The translations under genes and the position numbers were made by a program. The notes under the pieces are model-generated. The model saw only the letters and a list, made by a program, of their open reading frames with translations, had not been told where the DNA came from and did not search any database. A stretch of DNA of 64,000 bases from Wocania arenilitoris (GTDB taxonomy: Bacteria; Bacteroidota; Bacteroidia; Flavobacteriales; Flavobacteriaceae): assembly GCF_021728535.1 (NCBI RefSeq), contig NZ_JAKKDU010000012.1, forward strand, positions 62,001-126,000. Reading direction: 5' to 3'. Position 1 is the first letter of the stretch. Every line of letters starts with the position of its first letter. Of the stretch, positions 35,146 through 44,439 are shown in pieces.

Positions 35146-35190
35146 AGCAGTAAAAAGTTAAATTCAATCTGTATTTTTACTGCTCTTTTA
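35146..35190 (+). terminator. Hairpin terminator after aspB
   Basis: AGCAGTAAAAA (35146-35156) with TTTTTACTGCT (35174-35184), followed by CTTTTA. It may instead be part of an old IS end, as the preceding GAGGCTATCTAAAAAAGG resembles IS termini. Confidence 0.55.
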
Positions 35191-35199
35191 TATCTTGAT

Positions 35200-35300
35200 T
35201 ATTCAAAATACAGTTTATGCTAGTTTAACAAAAAAGCCTGCCGTTTTAAGTACCTATTCAGATCTTTATGATTTAATAATCGTGCCCAAGACAATTTATA
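35200..35300 (+). pseudogene. Possible fragment of an older transposase gene
   Basis: Between the hairpin and the IS630 relic, one frame reads about 35 residues, including SLTKKPAVLSTYSDLYDLI, which has the look of the start of IS1182-type transposases seen in this phylum. It has no start and stops at the IS630 end, so it may be an older element split by the IS630 insertion. Based on memory of family flavour only. Confidence 0.3.
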
Positions 35301-35309
35301 CCAATTAAC

Positions 35310-36406
35310 TATAATTTGACGCATATATTGTATATTCACTTATGTCAAAACGTGTTGAATTTACCATAAATGAGAGTATCGAAGAACTAAGAAAACTTCG
35401 ATTAAAACAAAAATGTTCTATATAAGCAAAGGAGATTAATATAGCTTGAGCTTCTAAAAGAAACTACAAATATCCCAAGAGAAAAATCCAGCTAAAAATC
35501 AGCAATAAGTTTACGTACTCAGGAGCGTTGGATACAGCGTTATATTTCTGGGGGCATATAAAGCCTATTAACTGATGCCCCAAATCTTAAAAAATCTAAA
35601 ATAATAACGGATGAAATAGACCAAGGATTATCAAGACGTGTAAATTCTAGCGAAAAACCTTTTTTGGGGTATTGGGATGCTAAAGATTGGGTTCTGTCTG
35701 AATATGGTGTTGAAATAACCTATCATTGGATTAGAGACTATTTGATTAAACACTTTAAGACCAAATTAAAAAGCCCAAGAAAATCTCATTACAAAAAGAC
35801 AATCAGGCTATAGAAGCTTTTTTAAAAACTCCCTAACACGCTAGATCAGATTAGACTTAATCTAAATAAAGACAAGTTTGCTAACGCGAATTTATACTTT
35901 CAAGACGAAGCTAGATATGGGTTAATGACGCACTTAGGAAAATATTTAACAGCCTCAGGAGTTAAGCCAATCGTAGAATATCAACATGTTTTTAAAACAA
36001 CCTATTTGTATGGCAGCTATTCTCCAACCAATGGAGATAGCTTTGTCTAGGAGATTAACGGTGTCGATTCTATAATTTTCGAAGCTTTATCTAAAGGCAT
36101 TCTCCCTATACAAACCCAAAGAGTTTAAAATAGTCGTTATTGATAATGCAAGGTTCCATTCCACAAAGAACATTGACGTTCCGAGTAATATTTTCCTTTT
36201 AACTATTCCACCATACTCACCGGAACTTAAACCTTGCGAACAAGGTTTGGCAGTATATAAAAAAAGATACAAAAATCAATGGTTTAAAGATATGAACGAA
36301 CTCAAAAAGTGGTTGCATAATTTTGTGAAACAAATGTCTAAAGAACAAATAATGCCTATTACTGGAAATCATCATTATAAAAACACTTTATATGCGTCAT
36401 TTTATA
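35310..36406 (+). mobile_element. Relic of an IS630-family insertion sequence
   Basis: Two 18-base terminal inverted repeats bound the relic: 35310-35327 (TATAATTTGACGCATATA) and 36389-36406 (its complement reads TATAAAATGACGCATATA), 16 of 18 identical. The length, about 1.1 kb, is that of IS630 elements. The right repeat overlaps the last codons of the transposase frame. The content is a transposase gene with many stops and shifts (see pseudogene). It can no longer move by itself. Confidence 0.8.
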
Positions 36407-36411
36407 AGTAA
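35342..36411 (+). pseudogene. Degenerate IS630-family transposase
   Basis: Starts with ATG at 35342 (MSKRVEFTINESIEELRKLR) but meets a stop after 27 codons. Later pieces keep family motifs in shifting frames: RWIQRYISGGI, then DAKDWVLSEYGVEITYHW, then YFQDEARYG and YGSYSPTNGD (DDE region), and a final LRT-like piece near 36240 where the usual PPYSPELNP is recognisable. At least three frameshifts and several in-frame stops separate them, so no product is expected. A 61-residue frame on the other strand at 36087-36272 is only a shadow. Confidence 0.85.
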
Positions 36412-36472
36412 ATTTATAATACTAAGCAAATAAATGAATTAATACATTTAACTTTTGCATGATGCATTGGTA

Positions 36473-36510
36473 AAAAAAATAGACAACAATAATTTGCTAT
36501 CTATTTTTTT
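36473..36510. terminator. Bidirectional hairpin terminator
   Basis: AAAAAAATAGA (36473-36483) with TCTATTTTTTT (36500-36510). On the minus strand it lies 37 bases after the LRR gene stop and ends in a T-run. Confidence 0.7.
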
Positions 36511-36546
36511 AACTAATTAATTTATGAGACTAGCTTTACTCTATAA

Positions 36547-37371
36547 CTAATCTTTTTCAATATCCATTGTAGCCGTTGCATTTTGTAGCTCTAAAAACAT
36601 AATGCTAGGTGGATTTTTTCCAGAAACACTTATGTATTCCTGATTTAAATTATTATCGCTTACCATAAATGTATTTAGCTTGGTTAAATTCATAAATTCC
36701 ATTGGTAAGTCTCCAGTAAACTTATTACTTGATAACAGCAATTCTTTTAATTGTGTTAGTTGAGCAATCTCTACAGGTATCTCTCCATCCATTTTATTAT
36801 CCATAACGCTCAACTTTTCTAATTTTGATAAAGCGTAGATTTGATTTGGAATAGTACCTGTTAAAAAATTACTTCCTAACAAAAGTTCTTTTAGGTTTGT
36901 TAGACTCATTAGCTCCATAGGAATATTACCTGTTAGTTTATTGCTATAAAGTTTTAATGATTCTAATTTTGTTAAACTACCAAGTTCTGATGGTATCTCA
37001 CCTTCAAAACTATTCATAAACAACTCTAAAGAAGTCAATTCCTTTAAATTTGCTAACTCTGCTGGAATTTTCCCTACTAACTTATTAAAACCAAAATTTA
37101 ACTTTCTTAAAGTCTCAAAGTTTCCTATTTCCTTCGGTAAGTTACCTTGAAGATTATTAAAAGGTAAATTAAGTTCTACAACTTTATTGTTTTCAATAGT
37201 AACTCCGTACCAAGAATCAACTGATGTGTTAAGATCCCATGTTGTATTCCATTTGCTTCCTTCGGTTGAATTATATAAGGCTATTAATGCATCTCTTTCA
37301 CTTGATGAAATATTTGCAAAAGAATATGCAGAAACCAAAAAGCATATAACTATAAGTTTAAAAGTCTTCAT
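36547..37371 (-). CDS. Secreted leucine-rich-repeat protein (plant-type LRR)
   Basis: 274 residues. A signal peptide (1-19, ending SFAN) leads to an LRRNT-like cap (SSERDALIALYNSTEGSKW) and then about seven 23-24-residue repeats of the plant-specific type, LxxLxxLxLxxNxLxGxIPxE (for example LTSLELFMNSFEGEIPSELG). The final repeat is incomplete (NQEYISVSGK), and the C-terminus lacks a T9SS sorting tail, so it may stay in the periplasm or use another route. Such proteins bind other proteins or glycans; the partner is unknown. It lies next to the IS630 relic, with no operon. Confidence 0.85.
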   Translation of the reverse strand: MKTFKLIVICFLVSAYSFANISSSERDALIALYNSTEGSKWNTTWDLNTSVDSWYGVTIENNKVVELNLPFNNLQGNLPKEIGNFETLRKLNFGFNKLVGKIPAELANLKELTSLELFMNSFEGEIPSELGSLTKLESLKLYSNKLTGNIPMELMSLTNLKELLLGSNFLTGTIPNQIYALSKLEKLSVMDNKMDGEIPVEIAQLTQLKELLLSSNKFTGDLPMEFMNLTKLNTFMVSDNNLNQEYISVSGKNPPSIMFLELQNATATMDIEKD

Positions 37372-37475
37372 TTTTGAACAAATTTTGGGATTTAAGATTA
37401 ATTCTCTTACGAAAATAGGCTATAAGCAGACTAAAATCTATTTTATTCGATGAAATGCTTTAAATTTTAACATTT

Positions 37476-39386
37476 CTATTCGCTAAATTGCTCAATCTGA
37501 AGCTGAATACCTTCCCATTTTTTCATAAATTCGTCTAAATCTGATTTCTTTTTTTGATAATTATCGAAAAAATTTGGTTGCGAAGTGACTGCTTCATAAT
37601 TAATTTCAAGTGATAAATCAATAGCTTTAATATCCTTTTCTAATTGATTTATTTTAGATTCAACGTTACTTAATTTATTGTTTAAAGACTTTATTTTTTT
37701 CTGATTTTCGTAAGACTGCTGTTTCTTAACTTTTGGTATTTCTTTAACTATAGTGCGTTTTTCAATTTCGCGCAAACTTTCAACTTTACGCTGGTCTAAA
37801 TAATAATCAATATCGCCTAAATATTCTTTTATTTTATGATCCTTAAACTCGTAAACTTTATTGGTTAAGCCTTGTAAAAAATCTCGATCGTGCGATACTA
37901 AAATCAAAGTACCTTCAAAGCGTTTTAAAGCTTCTTTAAGCACATTTTTAGATTTAATATCTAGATGATTTGTAGGTTCATCCATTATTAAAACATTAAA
38001 AGGCTGCAACATTAATTTAGCCAATGCTAAACGGTTGCGCTCTCCACCTGAGAGGACTCTTACATATTTATCTACTTCTTCACCTCTAAATAAAAACGAG
38101 CCTAAAATATCTCGCACTTTACTTCTATTGGTTTCGTTAGCGGCATCAATCATGGTATCATGTACTGTTTTGCTACCATCTAAATATTCAGCTTGATTTT
38201 GAGCAAAATAACCTATTTGCACATTATGACCTAGCTTTAAATGTCCTTCATATTTTATTTCTCCAACAATAATTTTAGCTAGTGTAGATTTCCCCTGTCC
38301 GTTTTGTCCAACAAATGCTGTTTTACTATCACGCTCTATAAGTAAATCAATAGCTTTTAAAACTTGATTATCGTCATAATTTTTCGAGAGACCCTCAGCT
38401 TGAATAACCACTTTACCGGGAGTAATAGAAACGGGGAAATTAAGTGTCATCACACTATTATCATCTTCATCAACTTCAATTCTATCAATCTTATCAAGTT
38501 TTTTTATAAGCGATTGCGCCATAGTAGCTTTTGATGCTTTTGCCCTAAACTTCTCTATAAGTTTTTCGGTTTGCTCAATTTGCTTTTGCTGATTTTTTTG
38601 AGATGCTAATTGTTGGGTTCTCAACTCTTTCCGAAGCACTAAGTATTTACTGTAAGGCTTTGGGTAATCGTAAATTCTACCTAAAGAAATCTCAATGGTT
38701 CTATTAGTAATATTATCTAAAAACATTTTATCGTGAGATACAATAACTACTGCTCCAGGATAATTTTTTAAAAACCCTTCCAACCAAATAATAGATTCAA
38801 TATCTAAGTGATTTGTTGGTTCATCTAATAATAATATATCATTATTTTGTAAAAGGAGTTTTGCGAGTTCGATACGCATGCGCCATCCACCAGAAAAGGT
38901 ATCGGTTAGCATATTAAAATCTTCACGTTTAAAACCTAAACCTTGTAAAATCTTTTCGGTATCTCCTTGGTAATTATAACCTCCTAAAATTTCATATTGA
39001 TGTTGAAGTTCATTAATATCAACCATTAATTGATGATAGCCTTCACTTTCATAATCGGTACGTTCTGCCATTTGCGTATTAACCGCTTCCATTTTAGATT
39101 CAAGAGCTTTAATTTCTGTAAAAGCTTCATAAGATTCTTCGAGCACGGTTCTTCCAAATGTAAATTCTATATCCTGTTTTAAAAAGCCTATTTTGAGTTC
39201 TTTATCGGCTGCTATTTGACCGGAATCTGGTTCCATTTCTTTCGATAAAATTTTAAGCATAGTCGATTTACCAGCTCCGTTTTTTCCAATAAGCCCAACT
39301 CTATCTCCATTACCTAATTTAAATGTTATATCTTCAAACAGGTATTCGCCTTGAAATGAAATCGATAAATTATGAATATTAACCAT
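37476..39386 (-). CDS. ABC-F family ribosome-associated ATPase
   Basis: 636 residues with two ABC domains and no membrane part. Walker A GKNGAGKS (34-41) and GQNGQGKST in the second half; signatures FSGGWRMRIELAKLL and LSGGERNRLALAKL; DEPTNHLD in both. A helical linker (about 245-310) joins them, and a C-terminal coiled coil (about 565-636) follows. ABC-F proteins bind the ribosomal E site and act in translation or antibiotic protection; the long C-terminal coil is like Uup/YheS rather than the EttA type. A promoter box on the minus strand lies at 39454-39461, and the DUF983 gene is transcribed divergently. Confidence 0.9.
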   Translation of the reverse strand: MVNIHNLSISFQGEYLFEDITFKLGNGDRVGLIGKNGAGKSTMLKILSKEMEPDSGQIAADKELKIGFLKQDIEFTFGRTVLEESYEAFTEIKALESKMEAVNTQMAERTDYESEGYHQLMVDINELQHQYEILGGYNYQGDTEKILQGLGFKREDFNMLTDTFSGGWRMRIELAKLLLQNNDILLLDEPTNHLDIESIIWLEGFLKNYPGAVVIVSHDKMFLDNITNRTIEISLGRIYDYPKPYSKYLVLRKELRTQQLASQKNQQKQIEQTEKLIEKFRAKASKATMAQSLIKKLDKIDRIEVDEDDNSVMTLNFPVSITPGKVVIQAEGLSKNYDDNQVLKAIDLLIERDSKTAFVGQNGQGKSTLAKIIVGEIKYEGHLKLGHNVQIGYFAQNQAEYLDGSKTVHDTMIDAANETNRSKVRDILGSFLFRGEEVDKYVRVLSGGERNRLALAKLMLQPFNVLIMDEPTNHLDIKSKNVLKEALKRFEGTLILVSHDRDFLQGLTNKVYEFKDHKIKEYLGDIDYYLDQRKVESLREIEKRTIVKEIPKVKKQQSYENQKKIKSLNNKLSNVESKINQLEKDIKAIDLSLEINYEAVTSQPNFFDNYQKKKSDLDEFMKKWEGIQLQIEQFSE

Positions 39387-39453
39387 AGAAATGTAACTTT
39401 TATCACAGACCCTTTACTATTTATATAGTATTTTTACTTCGTGATTGCGCTCG

Positions 39454-39461
39454 CAAAAATA
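39454..39461 (-). promoter_or_regulatory. TAnnTTTG promoter box (TATTTTTG)
   Basis: Perfect -7 element on the minus strand, 67 bases before the ABC-F start. The divergent DUF983 gene starts 11 bases away, so the two promoters overlap. Confidence 0.5.
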
Positions 39462-39471
39462 CGCAAATATT

Positions 39472-39855
39472 ATGTTTAAAAAAGGAACAAAAATATATAG
39501 CATTTTAACTGGCACATGCCCTAAATGTCATGAAGAATCTATGTTTAAAAACAAGAATCCTTATATGCTTTCTGAAGCCTTAAGCATGCACGAAAATTGT
39601 TCACATTGTGGTACAAAATATAAAATTGAACCTTCTTTTTTTTATGGTTCCATGTATGTTAGTTACGCTGTTGGAATAGCATTTGCAGCCGCTGCTTTTG
39701 TTATTTCCTTTTTTGTTTTTGGCGCCAATATTAACATTGTGTTTATTTCTATTATTTCGACATTAATTGTTTTTATGCCAATTATTTTAAGGATTTCCAG
39801 AAACATTTGGATAAATTTTTTCATGCATTACGATAAAAATTTAGCTAAAAAGTAG
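39472..39855 (+). CDS. DUF983 zinc-ribbon membrane protein
   Basis: 127 residues from the ATG at 39472; a TTG in frame at 39445 adds nine non-conserved residues and is not used. An N-terminal zinc ribbon, CPKC and CSHC about 30 residues apart, leads to two membrane helices (about 60-82 and 88-108), matching DUF983 (PF06170). Function unknown; it sits in the inner membrane with the ribbon in the cytoplasm. It is divergent from the ABC-F gene and alone. Confidence 0.88.
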   Translation: MFKKGTKIYSILTGTCPKCHEESMFKNKNPYMLSEALSMHENCSHCGTKYKIEPSFFYGSMYVSYAVGIAFAAAAFVISFFVFGANINIVFISIISTLIVFMPIILRISRNIWINFFMHYDKNLAKK

Positions 39856-39973
39856 TAATAGTATTTAGATTTTAGACCGCTACGCTGATAGAATCAAGAA
39901 TCTAGAACTATTTACATTTAATTGATAAACAGTAGAAATATATTTCTCGAATTCAAAAAAAAATTAAATTGTA

Positions 39974-41017
39974 TTAGTTTAAAAAGCGTTTAATATCAAC
40001 TTCATTATCTATAGGCACATCGTTTTCAATAAAGTTATAAAGTTGATGAGCCACATAGGGTCCAATCATAACACCACGTGTTCCTAACCCATTTAATACA
40101 TACATGTTTTTATGTGCAGCATGTTGCCCCACTAACGGACGTCTATCTTTTACCGTTGGACGTATTCCAGCAACTTGATTAACTACTGTAAACGGACACG
40201 TTATTAGCTTTTTAAGCTTATTTAACAGCTCTTCTTTTGCTTTACTTGTAGTTTTATTAGTAGTATCTTCCCAATTATAAGTAGCACCCACTATATACAA
40301 ATCATCTTGCAACGGAATTAAAAACACACCAGCCTTCAATACAAAATCAATTTTTAAATCTGGTGCTTCAATCATTAATAGTTCGCCTTTTGTTGGCACT
40401 AAAGGTAGTTCTTTAAAAAAAGAGTTTTTATCAACCCCAAAACCTTCGGCAAATACAATGTGTTTTGCTTCTATATTTTCATATTCAATTACATTTTCTA
40501 AAATTTCAATCGTATCATAATTAAAAGCTTCTTTAAAAAATATCCGGTCTTTTAATAGGTGTTTTTTATAAGCATCAATTAAGCACTTGACATCAATTCT
40601 ACCAGTTTGCAATACCTTACCAAAACCAAAAGGAGCATCTATACTCTTATTTCTATTTTTTATAAGCTTAACTGAAAGATACTCTGATAGTTTTAGTTTA
40701 TCACTCGCTGTAAACCAATCGTTTTGTTCTTCTAAAGATGCAAACTTTCGGTAAACTGGTATTTTGTAATTTAGCTTTACGTTTAATTCTTTTTCTAACT
40801 TAGCATACATTGGCAATGCCATTTGCAATTGCTCTTTACTTTTCCAAACGGATGTAAAACGTTTTAAAACAACAGGATTATATAAACCACCTGCAACCAC
40901 AGATGATTGTTGCGATTTATCATCAAAAACCACAAAAGTTTTATTGTTTGCTTTTAATTGTTCGCAAAAACTAATACCTGCTAAACCGATGCCTACTATA
41001 ATATAATCTACATGCAT
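39974..41017 (-). CDS. FAD-dependent oxidoreductase, DAO family
   Basis: 347 residues. The FAD-binding Rossmann motif is VGIGLAGISFCEQL (7-20), then FVVFDD as the ribose-binding acidic end. AGGLYNPVVL is the flavin-contact loop, and GLGTRGVMIGP near residue 315-325 closes the FAD site as in the DAO family (PF01266) of D-amino acid dehydrogenases, sarcosine oxidases and ThiO. The substrate is not fixed by sequence. It stands alone, with a REP-like repeat and a terminator between it and gldN. Confidence 0.8.
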   Translation of the reverse strand: MHVDYIIVGIGLAGISFCEQLKANNKTFVVFDDKSQQSSVVAGGLYNPVVLKRFTSVWKSKEQLQMALPMYAKLEKELNVKLNYKIPVYRKFASLEEQNDWFTASDKLKLSEYLSVKLIKNRNKSIDAPFGFGKVLQTGRIDVKCLIDAYKKHLLKDRIFFKEAFNYDTIEILENVIEYENIEAKHIVFAEGFGVDKNSFFKELPLVPTKGELLMIEAPDLKIDFVLKAGVFLIPLQDDLYIVGATYNWEDTTNKTTSKAKEELLNKLKKLITCPFTVVNQVAGIRPTVKDRRPLVGQHAAHKNMYVLNGLGTRGVMIGPYVAHQLYNFIENDVPIDNEVDIKRFLN

Positions 41018-41062
41018 TGGTTGCGAAGATAATCACATTTCTATTATTAAACACGTGAGATG

Positions 41063-41082
41063 CTGAAACAAGTTCAGTATGA
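41063..41082. repeat. REP-like hairpin
   Basis: CTGAAacaagTTCAG (41063-41077) followed by TATGA; this CTGAA-TTCAG form with TATGACA is common between flavobacterial genes. It fills the gap between the DAO-family gene and the gldN terminator. Confidence 0.45.
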
Positions 41083-41111
41083 CAATAATAGTAATTTTAA
41101 AATCAGTTTTT

Positions 41112-41141
41112 TTCAAAAAAAAAGCTGTCTTTTCAGACAGC
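41112..41141 (-). terminator. Terminator of the gldKLMN operon
   Basis: GCTGTCT (41124-41130) with AGACAGC (41135-41141), loop TTTC; read on the minus strand it is followed by nine T. It lies 31 bases after the gldN stop. Its stem is nearly the same as that of the terminator at 7161-7200. Confidence 0.85.
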
Positions 41142-41171
41142 CTCGTTTTTTAATATTTATTTTCATGCGAC

Positions 41172-42062
41172 TTAATATGTCCACATATCTAATTCGAAAT
41201 CTCGAATTTTATCTTTAATACGTTCAGACTCTAAGAGCTGCATTAAAGCATTATCAGATACATATTCACTAATTGTTCTATCGCCATGAACATTTTCTTC
41301 TTTATAAATATATCCATGAAAACGTCTAGAATTTAATAAATGGTCGAAAGAAAAAGGCATAGAACTATTTTCAGTATTAAATGATTTTGCTTCATGCAAT
41401 ACCTCTCTTGCATCTGGGAAAAACACCCAAAACAACTCTACTAAATCTGCATTTTCAGTACCAATAAAGTTAACATCTTCTGCAACCGGTGCTATACCCA
41501 ATAACCTGTATTTCATTTCGGCTTGACGCTTATCGAAATACCAAAGCCCTTTAATACGATATTCTTTAATATCTGCTGCTGTAATATCTCGTCTGTCAAT
41601 ATATTCAGCAGATAATTCTTCACCAGCATTAATCTGTTCAATACCCAATTCTGTGGTATCAATTTTAGTTAAAGCCGCTTCAATATCTTTTAAAGTTCTT
41701 TTTGTTGTAAAATAAGAATCGTCATAAATGTTTTTTATTTTACCGCTTTTAACACTTTTCATAAGTACATCATACAACGACCTCCTATCGCTACCAATAT
41801 TATTGGTATCTATAGGATAGTACAGCGGGAAGTTAGAACGTTCGTCTAGAACTACTTTTTCCCATGTCATTTTAGCAAAAAGTATATCTCTGTCGTCAAC
41901 ATAACCATATTCTAATGGCTTATCATTATCGACTGCTTTTTGCGCTTCTGTTCTTACCCCTATTTCTTCAGGGCTTTTAGCGTTTAGTATATTGGCTTGT
42001 GCAAACATACCTGACACTGTAAAAACTGTTGCTGCGGTTAATAAAAAACTTTTTACACTCAT
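41172..42062 (-). CDS. gldN: Gliding motility/T9SS ring protein GldN
   Basis: 296 residues with a signal peptide (1-21, ending GMFAQ). The mature part matches the GldN/PorN family: long charged helical region with DDRDILFAKMTWEKVVLDERSNFPLYYP (split across 57-85), then KGLWYFDKRQAEMKYRLLGIAPVAEDV in the centre. GldN binds GldK to form the ring under the outer membrane in the periplasm. It is the last gene of gldKLMN, 47 bases after gldM, and is followed by a strong terminator. Confidence 0.95.
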   Translation of the reverse strand: MSVKSFLLTAATVFTVSGMFAQANILNAKSPEEIGVRTEAQKAVDNDKPLEYGYVDDRDILFAKMTWEKVVLDERSNFPLYYPIDTNNIGSDRRSLYDVLMKSVKSGKIKNIYDDSYFTTKRTLKDIEAALTKIDTTELGIEQINAGEELSAEYIDRRDITAADIKEYRIKGLWYFDKRQAEMKYRLLGIAPVAEDVNFIGTENADLVELFWVFFPDAREVLHEAKSFNTENSSMPFSFDHLLNSRRFHGYIYKEENVHGDRTISEYVSDNALMQLLESERIKDKIRDFELDMWTY

Positions 42063-42109
42063 TTTCTTTTACTTTTTAATTATTTATTAGGGTAACCCAA
42101 TATGCTCTT

Positions 42110-43672
42110 CTAATTTGTAAGCTCAACAAATACTGGCGATACTTTTTTAAGTATTACACTAACACCACTGGCTTTAGCTTGAATGTCGAATATTTGAACT
42201 CCAGAGCCTCGTTTAGCTTTACGTAAAGCACTTTTAGCTCTACTATCTAACTTGTTTCCGCTAACATTTATTGTTGGTTGGCCAGGAACTTTAAATTTAA
42301 ATCCTGTTACACGTAATGGTAATTCGAAATCAAAATCATCAAACTTAGCACCAATAGTAGAAATTTCAAGGCTGTTACGTTGCATTTTAATTGCACCATC
42401 TTCACCTCTTATGGTACCTGTTGGTTTTGGTAAATCTTTAATTCTAAATTTAGCATTGTCACTAACTTTACCACCATCTGGTAATGTTCCTGTTACGTTA
42501 ATAGTAACTTCTCTACCTTGAACTCTTGTAGCATCCATAACATACTTGCTTCCACCTGCTCTAGATAAACCTTGAGCACTTGCAGCTACTTTATTATCTG
42601 GAATACCAGCAAAAGAAATGGTCATTGGGTTTTTAACACCTCTATAAACTACATTCATTTTATCTGCTGAAATCGTTGCTGCATTTGGTTTAGCAACTGT
42701 AGCAAATGATGATTTTACAGGTACTTCAATTTCTTCTCCATCTTGAGCAAAAATTAACTTACCTTCAATTTTGTGCTCACCAACTCCTCCAGTTCCTATT
42801 TTTAACTTTACTTTACCGTCTTCAATAGAATATTGGTTTTCGTTTAATGGTCTTCCATCTAAAGTTAATTCAACTCTACTTGGTTTAGTTGAAGCATCTT
42901 TACGGCCTAACACAATTTGTCCGTCAAACTGCTCACCATTAAAGTAAGCCGATTTTGAAGTTTCCATTAATGTAGTATAGTTCGTCATAGATACCTCACT
43001 AGAAAGTGTTCCTTGTAACATGTTAGCTAAAACTTCAGATTCCGTTGTTTTAATATCTGCTTGTAATTGTGTCATTTTAGTTAAAGAAGCTACTAAAGGA
43101 AAACCTTTGTAGTGATAATCTAACCAACTTTGCTTAACATTATCTCTATTACGCACATCTTCTGTACTAAATTTAGCTTGTACATCTTTAACAACATTTT
43201 CCATTCCCTTTTCATCAGCTAATAATGATGTAACACCATCTCTAAAAGATGCTATTTGATTTAAAAACTCTTGCCCTTCAGGTTTAAGTTTGTCGCCTTT
43301 GAAAAAGTTTTCATCTAAATAATCGCCTTTATCCATAATCTCATAATCAGTTGGATCATCTAGCTTTTCGGTCATTTTAGTTTTTAAATCTTCTAGATAT
43401 GAATCAAACTTTTTTGCCAAGGCATCAATTTGATCTGCTTTAGATTTTAATGGTGCATATTTCTCAGGTTGATCTATGGCTTTTTGATCTAAACTAGCAA
43501 CAAAACTCTCGTTACGTAATGATGTTGCTTCATTAGATTCAGTAAGCTTTTCGTTCATTAATCCGAAGGCTGAAAGCACTTCTTTCGACATATTTAAAGC
43601 TAGCATTGCTATAAATATTAAATACATCAGATTAATCATTTTCTGTCGTGGTGATAAATTTCCTCCTGCCAT
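42110..43672 (-). CDS. gldM: Gliding motility/T9SS motor protein GldM
   Basis: 520 residues. A short cytoplasmic lead with Arg9 (GGNLSPRQKM) precedes one membrane helix (about 11-28, MINLMYLIFIAMLALNMS). In the Flavobacterium johnsoniae motor, Arg9 pairs with a Glu of GldL, and both are kept here. The periplasmic part has a helical domain (to about 220) and beta domains (D2-D4 type, FNGEQFDGQIVLGRKD to the end). GldM spans the periplasm and couples the proton-driven motor to the GldKN ring. It lies 46 bases after gldL. Confidence 0.96.
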   Translation of the reverse strand: MAGGNLSPRQKMINLMYLIFIAMLALNMSKEVLSAFGLMNEKLTESNEATSLRNESFVASLDQKAIDQPEKYAPLKSKADQIDALAKKFDSYLEDLKTKMTEKLDDPTDYEIMDKGDYLDENFFKGDKLKPEGQEFLNQIASFRDGVTSLLADEKGMENVVKDVQAKFSTEDVRNRDNVKQSWLDYHYKGFPLVASLTKMTQLQADIKTTESEVLANMLQGTLSSEVSMTNYTTLMETSKSAYFNGEQFDGQIVLGRKDASTKPSRVELTLDGRPLNENQYSIEDGKVKLKIGTGGVGEHKIEGKLIFAQDGEEIEVPVKSSFATVAKPNAATISADKMNVVYRGVKNPMTISFAGIPDNKVAASAQGLSRAGGSKYVMDATRVQGREVTINVTGTLPDGGKVSDNAKFRIKDLPKPTGTIRGEDGAIKMQRNSLEISTIGAKFDDFDFELPLRVTGFKFKVPGQPTINVSGNKLDSRAKSALRKAKRGSGVQIFDIQAKASGVSVILKKVSPVFVELTN

Positions 43673-43718
43673 GTCTAATTAGGTTTTTGGTTAATTAATA
43701 ATTTGGGTAACCCCCTAA

Positions 43719-44354
43719 TTAGTTTTTATTCATTGCAGACAACATTCCACCATAAACTCCATTTAATGAAGATAAGTTAGACGCTAAAGATTGCATTTGT
43801 TCTTTTACTTTTGCAGCATTTTCTGCAGACTCTTCATTAATTTCAGCTTGCTTGTTAATACTCTCTAACTGTACTTTATATAAGCTATTTAAAGACTCCA
43901 TTTGTGCAGCAGCAAGAGTTAACTCTTCGCCATACTTTTTAGTAGCCTCAACAGAATCTATAGTTGAAGACATATTTTTTGCAGCACCCTCGAAGTTTTT
44001 AATACTATCTCCTAAACTTGCCATTAATTCACCATCAATTTTAGCATCTTTTAATAACTCGTCTAATTTTTTAGATAATAATCCTTGTGGGTTCTCTTTT
44101 TCTTTTTTGTCAGCTTGTCCTCCAGCAAGTTCTGGGTAAACTAACGACCAATCTAAATCTTCATCTACTGGTTCGAATGCTGAAATAGCAAAAATAATTG
44201 CTTCGGTTACAAGACCTAAAGTTAACATAACATTACCTGTTAAAGGTCCTATTTCAAAATGAATAATTTTGAATAGCGCTCCAATTATTACAATTGACGC
44301 TCCTAATCCGTAAGCCATATTCATAAATTTTTTACTTGCTTTTGACTGTGCCAT
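43719..44354 (-). CDS. gldL: Gliding motility/T9SS motor protein GldL
   Basis: 211 residues. Two membrane helices (about 15-33 and 38-58) are followed by a helical cytoplasmic tail. The polar residues known from the F. johnsoniae GldL motor (Tyr13, Lys27, His30, Glu49, Glu59) map here, shifted by two, to Tyr15, Lys29, His32, Glu51 (GLVTEAIIF) and Glu61. GldL5-GldM2 forms the inner-membrane proton-driven rotary motor of gliding and T9SS. It lies 86 bases after gldK and 46 bases before gldM. Confidence 0.96.
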   Translation of the reverse strand: MAQSKASKKFMNMAYGLGASIVIIGALFKIIHFEIGPLTGNVMLTLGLVTEAIIFAISAFEPVDEDLDWSLVYPELAGGQADKKEKENPQGLLSKKLDELLKDAKIDGELMASLGDSIKNFEGAAKNMSSTIDSVEATKKYGEELTLAAAQMESLNSLYKVQLESINKQAEINEESAENAAKVKEQMQSLASNLSSLNGVYGGMLSAMNKN

Positions 44355-44439
44355 AATTTTTCGGTTTTTAATTTTAAGTAGAAATACTTAAGTAGGTTAA
44401 TTAATAGTATTTATTATTGATTTGATTAAATTTTACTTA

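Noticed and set aside
36087-36272. 61-residue frame on the minus strand inside the IS630 relic
   Set aside because: Lies opposite the degenerate transposase and has no family-like content.
43852-44139. 95-residue frame opposite gldL
   Set aside because: Antisense shadow of a conserved motor gene.
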